This document shows, piece by piece, positions 7,984-14,953 of a stretch of DNA of 51,852 nt. The stretch comes from Patescibacteria group bacterium UBA6220. GTDB taxonomy: Bacteria > Patescibacteriota > Minisyncoccia > Minisyncoccales > Minisyncoccaceae. The stretch lies in NCBI GenBank assembly GCA_002421745.1, contig DISC01000003.1, positions 75,940 through 127,791 on the forward strand, given 5' to 3'. A program made the position numbers and the translations under genes. A model generated the notes under the pieces. It had not been told where the DNA came from, ran no database searches, and worked only from the letters and a program-made list of their open reading frames with translations. Within the stretch, counting starts at the first letter, position 1; the number at the start of each line of letters is the position of its first letter.

Positions 7984-8601
7984 ATGAAAAAAAGTTGCCC
8001 CAAGCTATCTAAAAAAATAAAATATAATATTGTCGTTTCCGGCGCTGCCGATATTGCCCCCTGTTGTCATAATATAGAAGAATTAAGCACAGAGGTGGGA
8101 ATGGAGATTGCCAGAGCCGGACATACTTTGGTTACGGGTGCCACTACAGGAGTCCCGTATTTTGCTGCTTTGGGATGCAAAGAGGCAGGTGGTTTTAATG
8201 TTGGGTTTTCTCCGGCAGACTCAGAATTGGCACATATAAAAAGTTATTGCTTGCCCGTTGATCCTTTTGATATCATGATTTATACTGGTGCGGATTATTC
8301 TGGACGCGATATTATAATGACCAAGTCTGCTGAGGCGGTTATTATTATTTGTGGGCGCATGGGAACTTTGCATGAGTTTACAACAGCTATTGAAACCAAC
8401 AAACCAATCGGTGTTTTGGAGCGAAGTGGTGGCGTAGCGGATGAAATCAGAAGTTTGATTAAAAGAGTTTATAGTCGAGAATCGGAAAAAATAATTTTTG
8501 AGACTAATCCAAAAATTTTGGTTACAAAAATGATAGAAACAGTAAAAAAAATTAAAGAGCATAATCAGAGTCATTTAAAGAATAAAAAATCTAAAAAATA
8601 A
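7984..8601 (+). CDS. LOG/SLOG-family Rossmann protein (TIGR00725-like)
   Basis: I start at the ATG at 7984 (MKKSCPKLSKKIKYNIVVSG, 205 residues), 13 bases after the methyltransferase stop; the longer frame from 7948 would overlap that gene. VVSGAADIAPC, GHTLVTGATTGVPYFAALG and CGRMGTLHEFTTAIE correspond to the glycine-rich nucleotide-binding loop and the PGGxGTxxE-like motif of the LOG (lysine decarboxylase-like) and DprA-related SLOG fold. Members bind nucleotides or cleave nucleotide monophosphates; the exact substrate cannot be read here. The tail is lysine-rich. It is probably cotranscribed with the genes on either side. Confidence 0.7.
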   Translation: MKKSCPKLSKKIKYNIVVSGAADIAPCCHNIEELSTEVGMEIARAGHTLVTGATTGVPYFAALGCKEAGGFNVGFSPADSELAHIKSYCLPVDPFDIMIYTGADYSGRDIIMTKSAEAVIIICGRMGTLHEFTTAIETNKPIGVLERSGGVADEIRSLIKRVYSRESEKIIFETNPKILVTKMIETVKKIKEHNQSHLKNKKSKK

Positions 8602-8603
8602 CC

Positions 8604-9005
8604 ATGAAAAAAGTTATAAAAAAGACAAACAAGTCAAAAACTAAAAAAGTAATTAAAAAAAAGAAACCAACAAAAATTGTTAAAAAATTGGTAATTAAAA
8701 AAAAGCCAATTAAGTTAATAAAAAAAACAAGTAAACCAAAAGTTGTTAAGATCAAAGCTGAAAAGAAAATTGGTAAAATTACGCATTTTTTTAATAATAT
8801 TAAAGTGGTTGTAGTTAAGTTATCGGACGCATTGTCTGTGGGGGATACTATTAGAATAAAAGGCGGCAAAGAAACTGATTTTAAACAAAAAATAGTTTCT
8901 ATGGAAATAGATGGAAAGAAAATAAAAAAAGCTAAAAAGGGGCAAAGTGTTGGTGTTAAAATAAAAAATAGAGCCAGAGAAGATTATCTTGTTTTTAAAA
9001 TTTAA
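8604..9005 (+). CDS. Lysine-rich protein with EF-Tu domain 2-like barrel
   Basis: A 133-residue protein in two parts. The first 55 residues are almost entirely Lys, Ile, Val and Thr (MKKVIKKTNKSKTKKVIKKK), a strongly basic and probably disordered tail. Residues from about 57 (KIGKITHFFNNIKVVVVKLSDALSVGDTIRIKGG, then QSVGVKIKNRAREDYLVFKI) match the translation-factor domain 2 beta barrel. Its G domain is absent, so it cannot be a GTPase. RNA or ribosome binding is an inference from the basic tail and fold. It lies 2 bases after the LOG-like gene and 2 bases before the EndoQ-like gene. Confidence 0.65.
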   Translation: MKKVIKKTNKSKTKKVIKKKKPTKIVKKLVIKKKPIKLIKKTSKPKVVKIKAEKKIGKITHFFNNIKVVVVKLSDALSVGDTIRIKGGKETDFKQKIVSMEIDGKKIKKAKKGQSVGVKIKNRAREDYLVFKI

Positions 9006-9007
9006 TT

Positions 9008-10252
9008 ATGAAATTTATCGCAGATTTTCATTTGCATTCAAAATATTCCAGAGCCACAGGAAAAAATACTGACTTGGAAAATATCGACAAGTGGGCAAAG
9101 ATAAAAGGGGTTAAGGTTATAACTTGCGGAGATTTTACTCATCCAATTTGGTTTAAAAATCTAGAAGAAAAGCTTATTCCGGCTGAGCCCGGACTTTTTC
9201 AATTAAAGGGCTCTGATTCTGGTGTTAGATTTATTTTAACCACTGAAATTAGTTGTATCTATACAAAAAATGGCAAAGTAAGAAAAATTCATGTGCTTGT
9301 TTTTGCTCCATCTTTAGAGGTGGCAAGAGAATTAGATAAAAGATTAGACGCTATTGGAAATATAAAGTCTGATGGTAGGCCGATTCTTGGATTAGATGTT
9401 AAGGAATTACTTAAGATTGTTTTAGAGGTATCACCCGAATGTTTATTCGTGCCGGCTCATTGTCTTACTCCTTGGTTTAGTATTTTTGGGTCCAAATCGG
9501 GATTTGATTCCATAGAAGAATGCTTTGAAGAATATTCACAATATATTTATGCTATAGAGAGTGGTCTCTCTGCTGATCCCGCAATGCTTTGGCGGATACC
9601 CGACTGTCGACGCTTAACAATTCTTAGTAATAGTGATGCGCACAGTGTAGAAAAAATAGGCAGAGAGGCTAATGTTTTTGATACAGAATTAAGTTATTCT
9701 TCGATTATTAAAGCTATTAAAGAAAAAAATCTAAAAGAGTTTTTGTATACCATAGAATTTTATCCTCAAGAAGGAAAGTATTTTAATGATGGAGACAGAA
9801 TTTGTAATATCTCGCTAGATCCAAAAGAATCAATGGAATATAGAGAGCTTTGTCCGGCATGTGGAAGAAAACTGGTTATAGGAGTTTTGAATAGGGTTCA
9901 AAAATTATCAGATAAGGACGAAGGATTTGTTCCCGAAAATAGCATTCCTTTTAAAAGCATTGTTCCATTAAAAACTATTATTTCTGAAGCCTTGGGAGTG
10001 GGTGAAGTTTCTAAAAAAGTAAAAAATGAATACGATAAATTGGTGGAATTTTATCCGGAATTTGATATTTTATTGGATGTGCCAATTGAAAAATTAAAAA
10101 AAATAGCTTCAGAGCATTTAGTTGAGGGCATTCGAAGAGCAAGAGAGGGCGAAGTAAATATTCAGCCGGGATTTGATGGTGTTTTTGGAAAAGTAAAAAT
10201 ATTTTCCGAAGTAGAAAAAAAAGAAATAATCAGGCAAAAAAAATTACTATAA
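9008..10252 (+). CDS. EndoQ-like PHP-domain endonuclease
   Basis: A 414-residue protein. PHP metal-binding motifs are visible in order: DFHLHSKYSRAT (residues 6-17), CGDFTHPIWF, TTEISCIY, VPAHCLTPWFSIFGS and SNSDAHS. KNTDLENIDKWAKIKGV and SDGRPILGLD are segments I associate with the archaeal EndoQ family. A Cys pair in LCPACGRKLVIGVLNRV suggests a zinc site, and the C-terminal region is helical. EndoQ nicks DNA 5' of deaminated bases such as hypoxanthine and uracil. Older annotations of such proteins as helicases are not supported, since no Walker motifs are seen. It is the last gene of this run and meets a terminator. Confidence 0.8.
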   Translation: MKFIADFHLHSKYSRATGKNTDLENIDKWAKIKGVKVITCGDFTHPIWFKNLEEKLIPAEPGLFQLKGSDSGVRFILTTEISCIYTKNGKVRKIHVLVFAPSLEVARELDKRLDAIGNIKSDGRPILGLDVKELLKIVLEVSPECLFVPAHCLTPWFSIFGSKSGFDSIEECFEEYSQYIYAIESGLSADPAMLWRIPDCRRLTILSNSDAHSVEKIGREANVFDTELSYSSIIKAIKEKNLKEFLYTIEFYPQEGKYFNDGDRICNISLDPKESMEYRELCPACGRKLVIGVLNRVQKLSDKDEGFVPENSIPFKSIVPLKTIISEALGVGEVSKKVKNEYDKLVEFYPEFDILLDVPIEKLKKIASEHLVEGIRRAREGEVNIQPGFDGVFGKVKIFSEVEKKEIIRQKKLL

Positions 10253-10260
10253 GATAAAAT

Positions 10261-10290
10261 AAAAAAAACGGTCACTCGACCGTTTTAATT
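10261..10290 (-). terminator. Terminator between the convergent EndoQ-like gene and mltG
   Basis: AAAACGGTC (10265-10273) pairs perfectly with GACCGTTTT (10278-10286) around the loop ACTC. The minus strand has the longer T tract, so it mainly serves mltG and overlaps its stop codon, but it could act in both directions. Confidence 0.85.
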
Positions 10291-11325
10291 TAAATATTTT
10301 GCCTTAGCAATATTATGTTCTTCCAGATTTTTATTAAAAATCGTGGTGCCGTCTGGTTTAGATAAATAATAAAAGTAATCATTTGGGGTAGGGTATATTG
10401 CGGCAATAATACTATCTAATCCTGGACTGCAAATCGGTCCGGCGGGCAAACCTTTGTATTTATAAGTGTTATAAGGAGAATCTATTTCTGTGTATTTCGT
10501 ATAAACTTTATTGGCGCCGTTTTTATTGAGTGCATATAGTACGGTTGCATCGGCTTGTAAGGGTTGTCCGATTTGTATCCTGTTCCATAATATTCCTGAA
10601 ATCATTTTTTTGTCCGTCAGTGTTTTAACCTCTTTTTCGATTATTGAAGCCATGGTTATTATTTGAAAAATATTTTTGTTTTGCTTGATGATATCTTCTC
10701 TCATTTGAGAGGTTATTTTTTTGTCTAATTCAGAAATCATTTTTGTTACAACATTTTCTGTATCAGTATCATCTTCTATATAATAAGTTTCAGGAAAAAG
10801 ATATCCTTCCAGGCTGGCTTGTTTGGGTTTGTCTTTTAAAAAGCTAAAACGATTGTAGATGTCTTCAGATAAATTTGGCGGAATTGAGTTCATGGGGTCG
10901 CCGGTTATTTTATATAAGCTAGCTTGGGTTGTTATTTTTTGGCTTTGCAAGTAAACACCGATTTGATCAATGTTCCAGCCTTCAATTACTGTTATCTTTG
11001 TCTTAGCAATTTTTCCGTCAATTATTGTATCGGCTATTTCTTTTCCGCTCATTTGCGAATTGAGATTATAGTGCCCAGCCTTAATTTTTTTATAACTATC
11101 AGTAAAAAAAAGATAAACTAAAAAAGGATAAGGATCGCTTATGATTTTTTCATCAGTTAATTCCATGGCTATTTGTTTGGCTCCTGCTCCTTTTCCCACA
11201 ACAAAAGATTGTTCTATTTTTTGTGAATTGGGGGATTTATAGATTCCTTCATAAAAATAATATCCTGTAGAGAATAAGATCAAGAAGACCAAGGTAGCCA
11301 CGATTATTTTGAATAGATTGGTCAT
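10285..11325 (-). CDS. mltG: Endolytic murein transglycosylase MltG (YceG-like)
   Basis: A 346-residue protein with one N-terminal membrane helix (about 5-25) and an extracytoplasmic YceG domain. FVVGKGAGAKQIAMEL resembles the LysM-like subdomain, and the catalytic region is MASIIEKEV, holding the essential Glu. ADATVLYALN, SPYNTYKYKGLPAGPICSPG and AAIYP are the conserved C-terminal blocks. MltG cleaves nascent glycan strands, so the cell makes peptidoglycan. It is transcribed away from greA, with which it shares the upstream region. The length is normal for the family. Confidence 0.95.
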   Translation of the reverse strand: MTNLFKIIVATLVFLILFSTGYYFYEGIYKSPNSQKIEQSFVVGKGAGAKQIAMELTDEKIISDPYPFLVYLFFTDSYKKIKAGHYNLNSQMSGKEIADTIIDGKIAKTKITVIEGWNIDQIGVYLQSQKITTQASLYKITGDPMNSIPPNLSEDIYNRFSFLKDKPKQASLEGYLFPETYYIEDDTDTENVVTKMISELDKKITSQMREDIIKQNKNIFQIITMASIIEKEVKTLTDKKMISGILWNRIQIGQPLQADATVLYALNKNGANKVYTKYTEIDSPYNTYKYKGLPAGPICSPGLDSIIAAIYPTPNDYFYYLSKPDGTTIFNKNLEEHNIAKAKYLN

Positions 11326-11379
11326 GGATTAATCTTATCAAAAATCATAGATTGGTCAATGAGATTTTTATTTGGATAG

Positions 11380-11409
11380 TTGACAAATTACAGCGGCTTG
11401 CTATAGAAT
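11380..11409 (+). promoter_or_regulatory. Promoter of the greA leader
   Basis: A perfect -35 TTGACA (11380-11385) is followed after 16 bp by TATAGA (11402-11407), or after 18 bp by TAGAAT. The start of transcription would fall near 11414, about 180 bases before greA. Confidence 0.75.
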
Positions 11410-11422
11410 AAAAATATAGAAT

Positions 11423-11583
11423 ATGTCCGATTTAATTATTAAACAAGCAAATAGAAAATTTTCTTACACCCAAATTATTGCATGGGTGATGTTTTGCTTG
11501 AAAGATAATTAGAGGGGCATTTAATATAAAATACAAAGGTTATATAATTAAATGAAATCCCCTCTAAAAAGGGGATTTTTTAA
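11423..11583 (+). promoter_or_regulatory. Structured leader with terminator/antiterminator before greA
   Basis: Between the promoter and greA lies an RNA that can fold. CAAGCAAA (11444-11451) pairs with TTTGCTTG (11493-11500), enclosing CACCCA/TGGGTG (11467-11472 and 11483-11488). A terminator follows: AAATCCCC (11555-11562) with GGGGATTT (11571-11578), then T's. AGAGGGG (11511-11517) can pair with CCCCTCT (11559-11565), which would block the terminator. A 29-codon ORF (11423-11512, starting MSDLIIKQANRKF) ends with its stop on the antiterminator strand. The region could be an attenuator, a riboswitch-like leader or a separate small RNA. Confidence 0.55.
11555..11582 (+). terminator. Rho-independent terminator in the greA 5' leader
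   Basis: An 8-bp perfect stem (11555-11562 with 11571-11578) with a TCTAAAAA loop and a T tract to 11582. It ends 13 bases before the greA ATG, with no promoter between, so greA is expressed only by readthrough or from the weak TATAAT at 11543-11548. Confidence 0.8.
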
Positions 11584-11595
11584 ATAAATTGGCTT

Positions 11596-12066
11596 ATGTC
11601 TAATATATATTTCATAACAAAAGAAAAGTTAAGGGAGATAGAGCGTGAATGCGAATCAATCAAAAGGGTATTACAGGAAAAAACTTTTAATGGAGTGCCT
11701 AACTTACTCGAGGGTAGTGACACTAATCCCGATTTTGCCATTTATCAGCAAACTTTAGACGAACTTAATTTAAAAATAGAAGAATTGGAAAATGTTGTTA
11801 AGAATCATAAAATAATAAGTGTTCCTCCTGAAAAAGAAAGAGATAAGGTTCAGCTTGGCGCTAAGATATTTTTAAAAGATAGTCAATCTAAGAATGCTGA
11901 ATTTAAGCTGGTTGGTACAATTGAAGCTAATCCTTTTGAGGGTAAAATTAGCAATGAATCGCCGGCAGGAATGGCTTTTCTTGGCAAAAAAGCTGGAGAT
12001 ACTGTTCAAATAGGGCCGAGTAATATAAACTATAAGATATTAAAAATACAATACGAATCTGCGTAG
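11596..12066 (+). CDS. greA: Transcription elongation factor GreA/GreB family
   Basis: At 156 residues this has the normal length. It has an N-terminal coiled coil (residues 5-75) whose tip reads LLEGSDTNPDFAIYQQ. A C-terminal FKBP-like domain contains ANPFEGKISNESPAGMAFLGKKAGDTV, the strongest Gre signature. Gre factors enter the RNA polymerase secondary channel and stimulate cleavage of backtracked RNA. The tip is not the common GDLxENAEY but keeps several acidic residues that could hold the catalytic magnesium. The gene is preceded by a terminator-containing leader, which suggests conditional expression. Confidence 0.92.
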   Translation: MSNIYFITKEKLREIERECESIKRVLQEKTFNGVPNLLEGSDTNPDFAIYQQTLDELNLKIEELENVVKNHKIISVPPEKERDKVQLGAKIFLKDSQSKNAEFKLVGTIEANPFEGKISNESPAGMAFLGKKAGDTVQIGPSNINYKILKIQYESA

Positions 12067-12139
12067 TATCAAAAAAATTGGTAGTTGCGGTAAAAGATAA
12101 AATATTATAAATAGTTTATTTAAGCGGTAAATAGTAAAA

Positions 12140-12904
12140 ATGAAAAAATGGCTTAAAATAATATTTCTTTTTGTCGGTGCGATTTTAGTCGTTTCCTTTG
12201 CTTGGTTTGAATTGTTTTTTTGGCAAGGAAACAATAAATCTTTTGAAGAGCAATTAAAAAAGGCTGGAGAAGCTGGAAATTTGATTATTGTTTTTAATTC
12301 AGGAGGCTTTGGAACAGTTCATTTGGATAAGGCTTATGATTTTAGGCCTATTATCGAAGGAACAAAACAGTTGGCAGAAAATATTAATTATAAAGTTTCA
12401 GTTGTTTCTTATTATAGGACAGAAGAAAGTTTATTAGGTAAGGCAGCGTATCTTAAGGAAATGATTTTTAATTTTCCTAAAGAGTCTGATTATTTAGCCA
12501 AAGAATTACAAAAGTTTTCTAAAGAGAATCCGGAGTATAAAATTATTATGGCTGGTCTCAGTAATGGTGCCGGATTTGCAGATGCAACTATGGAAAAAAT
12601 AACTTGTTGTAAAAACAATATATTTGCCATGGAATTTGGCACTCCCTTTTGGATAAAAAAACAAAATAGCAGTAATATTATTTATTTTAGCAATAACGGA
12701 CAAGATACTTTTTCGCGAGGTAATATGGGGGATTTAATTTGGTCAGTAATTAAGGCGCCGTTTAAAATGGTATATAGTCAGCTTGTCGGCAAGCCCATGC
12801 GATTCTCAGAAGCCATGGATGTTCCCGGACATCAATATACTTGGAGCGAAGTCGGGCCTCAAGTGGCGCAATTTTTAAATGAAAACTTAGAAATAAGTTA
12901 TTAA
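12140..12904 (+). CDS. Membrane-anchored alpha/beta-hydrolase-like protein
   Basis: A 254-residue protein with one N-terminal hydrophobic helix (residues 4-28), which could be a signal anchor, so the rest is probably outside the cytoplasm. IIMAGLSNGAGFADA contains a GxSxG nucleophile elbow. NNGQDTFSRG and DVPGHQYTW are candidate positions for the acid and the His of a triad. I do not recognise a closer family and give no substrate. Upstream, 12067-12139 is AT-rich with no clear element. A terminator begins 4 bases after the stop. Confidence 0.55.
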   Translation: MKKWLKIIFLFVGAILVVSFAWFELFFWQGNNKSFEEQLKKAGEAGNLIIVFNSGGFGTVHLDKAYDFRPIIEGTKQLAENINYKVSVVSYYRTEESLLGKAAYLKEMIFNFPKESDYLAKELQKFSKENPEYKIIMAGLSNGAGFADATMEKITCCKNNIFAMEFGTPFWIKKQNSSNIIYFSNNGQDTFSRGNMGDLIWSVIKAPFKMVYSQLVGKPMRFSEAMDVPGHQYTWSEVGPQVAQFLNENLEISY

Positions 12905-12907
12905 AAT

Positions 12908-12933
12908 AATCGGCTTGCTCTGCCGGTTTTTTT
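12908..12933 (+). terminator. Rho-independent terminator after the anchored hydrolase
   Basis: AATCGGC (12908-12914) pairs with GCCGGTT (12922-12928), with one T-G wobble, and is followed by more T's to 12933. It lies directly before the flippase gene, and only 20 bases separate it from that ATG. Confidence 0.8.
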
Positions 12934-12953
12934 GTATTAAAATAAGGATATAT

Positions 12954-13961
12954 ATGAATTTTCGCAATAAAAATATATTACTGGTATCTGTATCCTTTTT
13001 GGTTGGAGCAGGTATTTTTGTTTGGTTGGGAAAGATAATCGGATGGCAGGAAATAGGGGATTCTTTTAAAGGTTTTACGATTTGGCAAGGATCTTTAATT
13101 ACGATATTAACTTTTTTAGTTGCTATTGTTGGTAATTGGCGATGGCAACAGATTTTAAAAGACAGCGAAGTGAATATTCCTTTTTGGAAACTTTTTAGAG
13201 TCTATCTCGGTGGGTATGCCATGATGTATCTTTTTCCGATTATTATTATGTCTGGAGAGGTTTTCCGAGTTTTTGGGATTGCTAAAGAGTCTAACATAAA
13301 AATACATAAAGCCGCTGCGTCGGTTTTAATTGAACGAATTTTGGAATGGACGGTTAATCTGTTAGTGATATTTTTAGGAATTTTTCTTTTGGCTTTTAAA
13401 TTGGATATTTTGCCGGAACAAGTTTTAATTGTTTTCGGGTGCGCTCTTTTGGCTTTTATTTTTGCTTTGGGATTTTTTTATTTCAAAGCTTTGCGTAAAA
13501 AGAGCATCATTGACGGTCTTGTTAAAAGATTTAGCAAAAAAGAAATTACAGAAGGTAATAGTTTGATTGAAATTGAAAAAGAGGTTTTTAAATTTTTTGA
13601 ACCTAAAAATCCAGCTTTGTTTAAAGGTTTGGGGTTGTCTTTATTGAGGGCTATTGTAATGCAGGCTAGAGTCTGGATTCTAATTTATTTTTTAACGGGA
13701 ATAAATACCGGAATAGTTGAATCTCTTTCTGTATTGGGTTTTTCTTATCTCTCTTCAATGATACCAATTCCAACTTCGCTTGGCTCGCATGAAGTAATTC
13801 AATCCGCGGCTTTTGCATCAATTGGCTTAATAAAAGGTAGTGCCACAGCTTTTACTATGATTATCAGGGCGGCAGAAATAATAGTTTCTTCAGTGGGGCT
13901 GGCTTTTTTAATTAAAAAAGGATTTAATGTGATGGAAGAAAAGTTTCACCCTGTTAAATAA
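12954..13961 (+). CDS. Flippase-like membrane protein (lysylphosphatidylglycerol synthase TM / UPF0104 family)
   Basis: I choose the ATG at 12954 (MNFRNKNILLVSVSFLVGA), which follows AAGGATAT; the frame upstream to 12915 would start inside a terminator hairpin. The 335 residues contain about eight hydrophobic segments. RVYLGGYAMMYLFP, GEVFRVFGIAK, ASVLIERILEW and MIPIPTSLGSHEVIQ are typical of the AglD/MprF-type flippase-like family, which moves or acts on lipid-linked substrates. The last codons (HPVK, stop) lie inside a 13-bp inverted repeat bounding the next element, so the tail may have been replaced by an insertion. Confidence 0.8.
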   Translation: MNFRNKNILLVSVSFLVGAGIFVWLGKIIGWQEIGDSFKGFTIWQGSLITILTFLVAIVGNWRWQQILKDSEVNIPFWKLFRVYLGGYAMMYLFPIIIMSGEVFRVFGIAKESNIKIHKAAASVLIERILEWTVNLLVIFLGIFLLAFKLDILPEQVLIVFGCALLAFIFALGFFYFKALRKKSIIDGLVKRFSKKEITEGNSLIEIEKEVFKFFEPKNPALFKGLGLSLLRAIVMQARVWILIYFLTGINTGIVESLSVLGFSYLSSMIPIPTSLGSHEVIQSAAFASIGLIKGSATAFTMIIRAAEIIVSSVGLAFLIKKGFNVMEEKFHPVK

Positions 13962-14236
13962 TTTTAAATATATTAAAATTATATGCAATATGTATATGTT
14001 TTGAGAAGCAAAAAAGATAATAAAAATTATGTAGGTTATACTAAAAATTTAAAATTAAGATTTGAGCAACACAAAAAAAGGATTGGTGGTAGCTACAAAA
14101 AATAGAAATCCACTAACGCTCATATATTACGAAGCTTGTTTGAGCCAACAAGATGCAACTCATAGGGAAAAATATTTAAAAACATATCATGGCAAACAAT
14201 TTATTAAACAAAGGCTCAAATCTTATTTAACAGGGT
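13948..14236. mobile_element. Candidate GIY-YIG element bounded by 13-bp inverted repeats
   Basis: ACCCTGTTAAATA at 13948-13960 is repeated exactly in inverted form at 14224-14236, framing a single GIY-YIG ORF. A third exact copy is at 21244-21256, there joined to a decayed version of the GIY-YIG 3' end. No transposase is present and no target duplication is obvious. This is an inferred element, not a recognised family. Confidence 0.45.
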
Positions 14237-14238
14237 AA
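13983..14238 (+). pseudogene. GIY-YIG nuclease-like (UPF0213) gene with frameshift
   Basis: Frame 1 reads MQYVYVLRSKKDNKNYVGYT then NLKLRFEQHKK and stops at 14103-14105. Reading on after removing one A from the A7 run at 14073-14079 gives GLVVATKNRNPLTLIYYEAC, then REKYLKTYHGKQFIKQRLKS, to a stop at 14236-14238. Together they make an 84-residue UPF0213/YhbQ-type GIY-YIG domain of normal length. The frameshift may be a real mutation, an assembly error in a homopolymer, or one tolerated by transcriptional slippage. The right-hand inverted repeat forms the last codons. Confidence 0.75.
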
Positions 14239-14260
14239 ATAACAATAAACGAAAAAAATC

Positions 14261-14908
14261 ATGCATCTGATGAAAATCAATAGAGTTATAAAATATTTAA
14301 TTTTAGCTGATTTAGCTTTTTGGACTGGATGGGGATTGGTTTCACCAGTTTTTCCTATTTTTATTGTGGAAAGAATTGGGGGAACAGCTTTTTCTGTTGG
14401 TATTGCCGTGGCAGTTTATTGGATTACAAAATCAATATTAGAGTATCCAATTGGATTACTTTTAGATCGTCGTAAGGGAGACGATGACGACTATACAGTG
14501 CTTGTTTGCGGTGCTTTATTAGCTTGTGTTATTCCAGTAGGGTATATTCTAGTAAAAGAAATGTGGAATATTTATGTATTGCAGTTTTTTTATGGTGTTG
14601 GTATGGCGGCTTCAATTGCCGGATGGAGAGCCTTGTTTACTAGAAATATTGATAAGGGACATGAAGCAGCTGATTGGAGCTTGGATGATACAGTTCTTGG
14701 GTTTGGTACGGGTATCTCTAGTTTGATTTCGGGATTTTTAGTTTATAAATTTGGCTTTGAACCTTCTTTTATTGTGGCAACTTCAATGGGTTTATTGGGT
14801 GTAGTTTTTTTGTTGTGTTTAAAGAAAGATATTTTGGGCAGTTTTGGGAGTGCCGGATATTTTGATCTCAAAAAAATATTTAATTTAAATACAAAAAAAA
14901 GAAAGTAA
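14261..14908 (+). CDS. Half-size MFS transporter-like membrane protein
   Basis: A 215-residue protein with about six hydrophobic helices. FWTGWGLVSPVFPIFIVERIGG in the first helix-loop and EYPIGLLLDRRKGDDDD between helices 2 and 3 match the N-terminal half of major facilitator proteins (the D-R-x-G-like loop motif). Full MFS proteins have 12 helices near 400 residues, so this could work as a dimer or be a shortened relative. The stop is clean. The start could also be the Met three codons later. The substrate is unknown. Confidence 0.6.
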   Translation: MHLMKINRVIKYLILADLAFWTGWGLVSPVFPIFIVERIGGTAFSVGIAVAVYWITKSILEYPIGLLLDRRKGDDDDYTVLVCGALLACVIPVGYILVKEMWNIYVLQFFYGVGMAASIAGWRALFTRNIDKGHEAADWSLDDTVLGFGTGISSLISGFLVYKFGFEPSFIVATSMGLLGVVFLLCLKKDILGSFGSAGYFDLKKIFNLNTKKRK

Positions 14909-14953
14909 TAATATTGAGTTGTATATTTTTAATAATTCGTGATTTTAAACAAA

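Noticed and set aside
8221..8869. Minus-strand hydrophobic ORFs opposite the LOG-like and lysine-rich genes
   Set aside because: Antisense of Lys codons gives Phe-rich frames that mimic membrane proteins; the plus-strand products are recognisable families.
13948..14236. Classical insertion sequence
   Set aside because: There are inverted repeats but no transposase and no visible target-site duplication.
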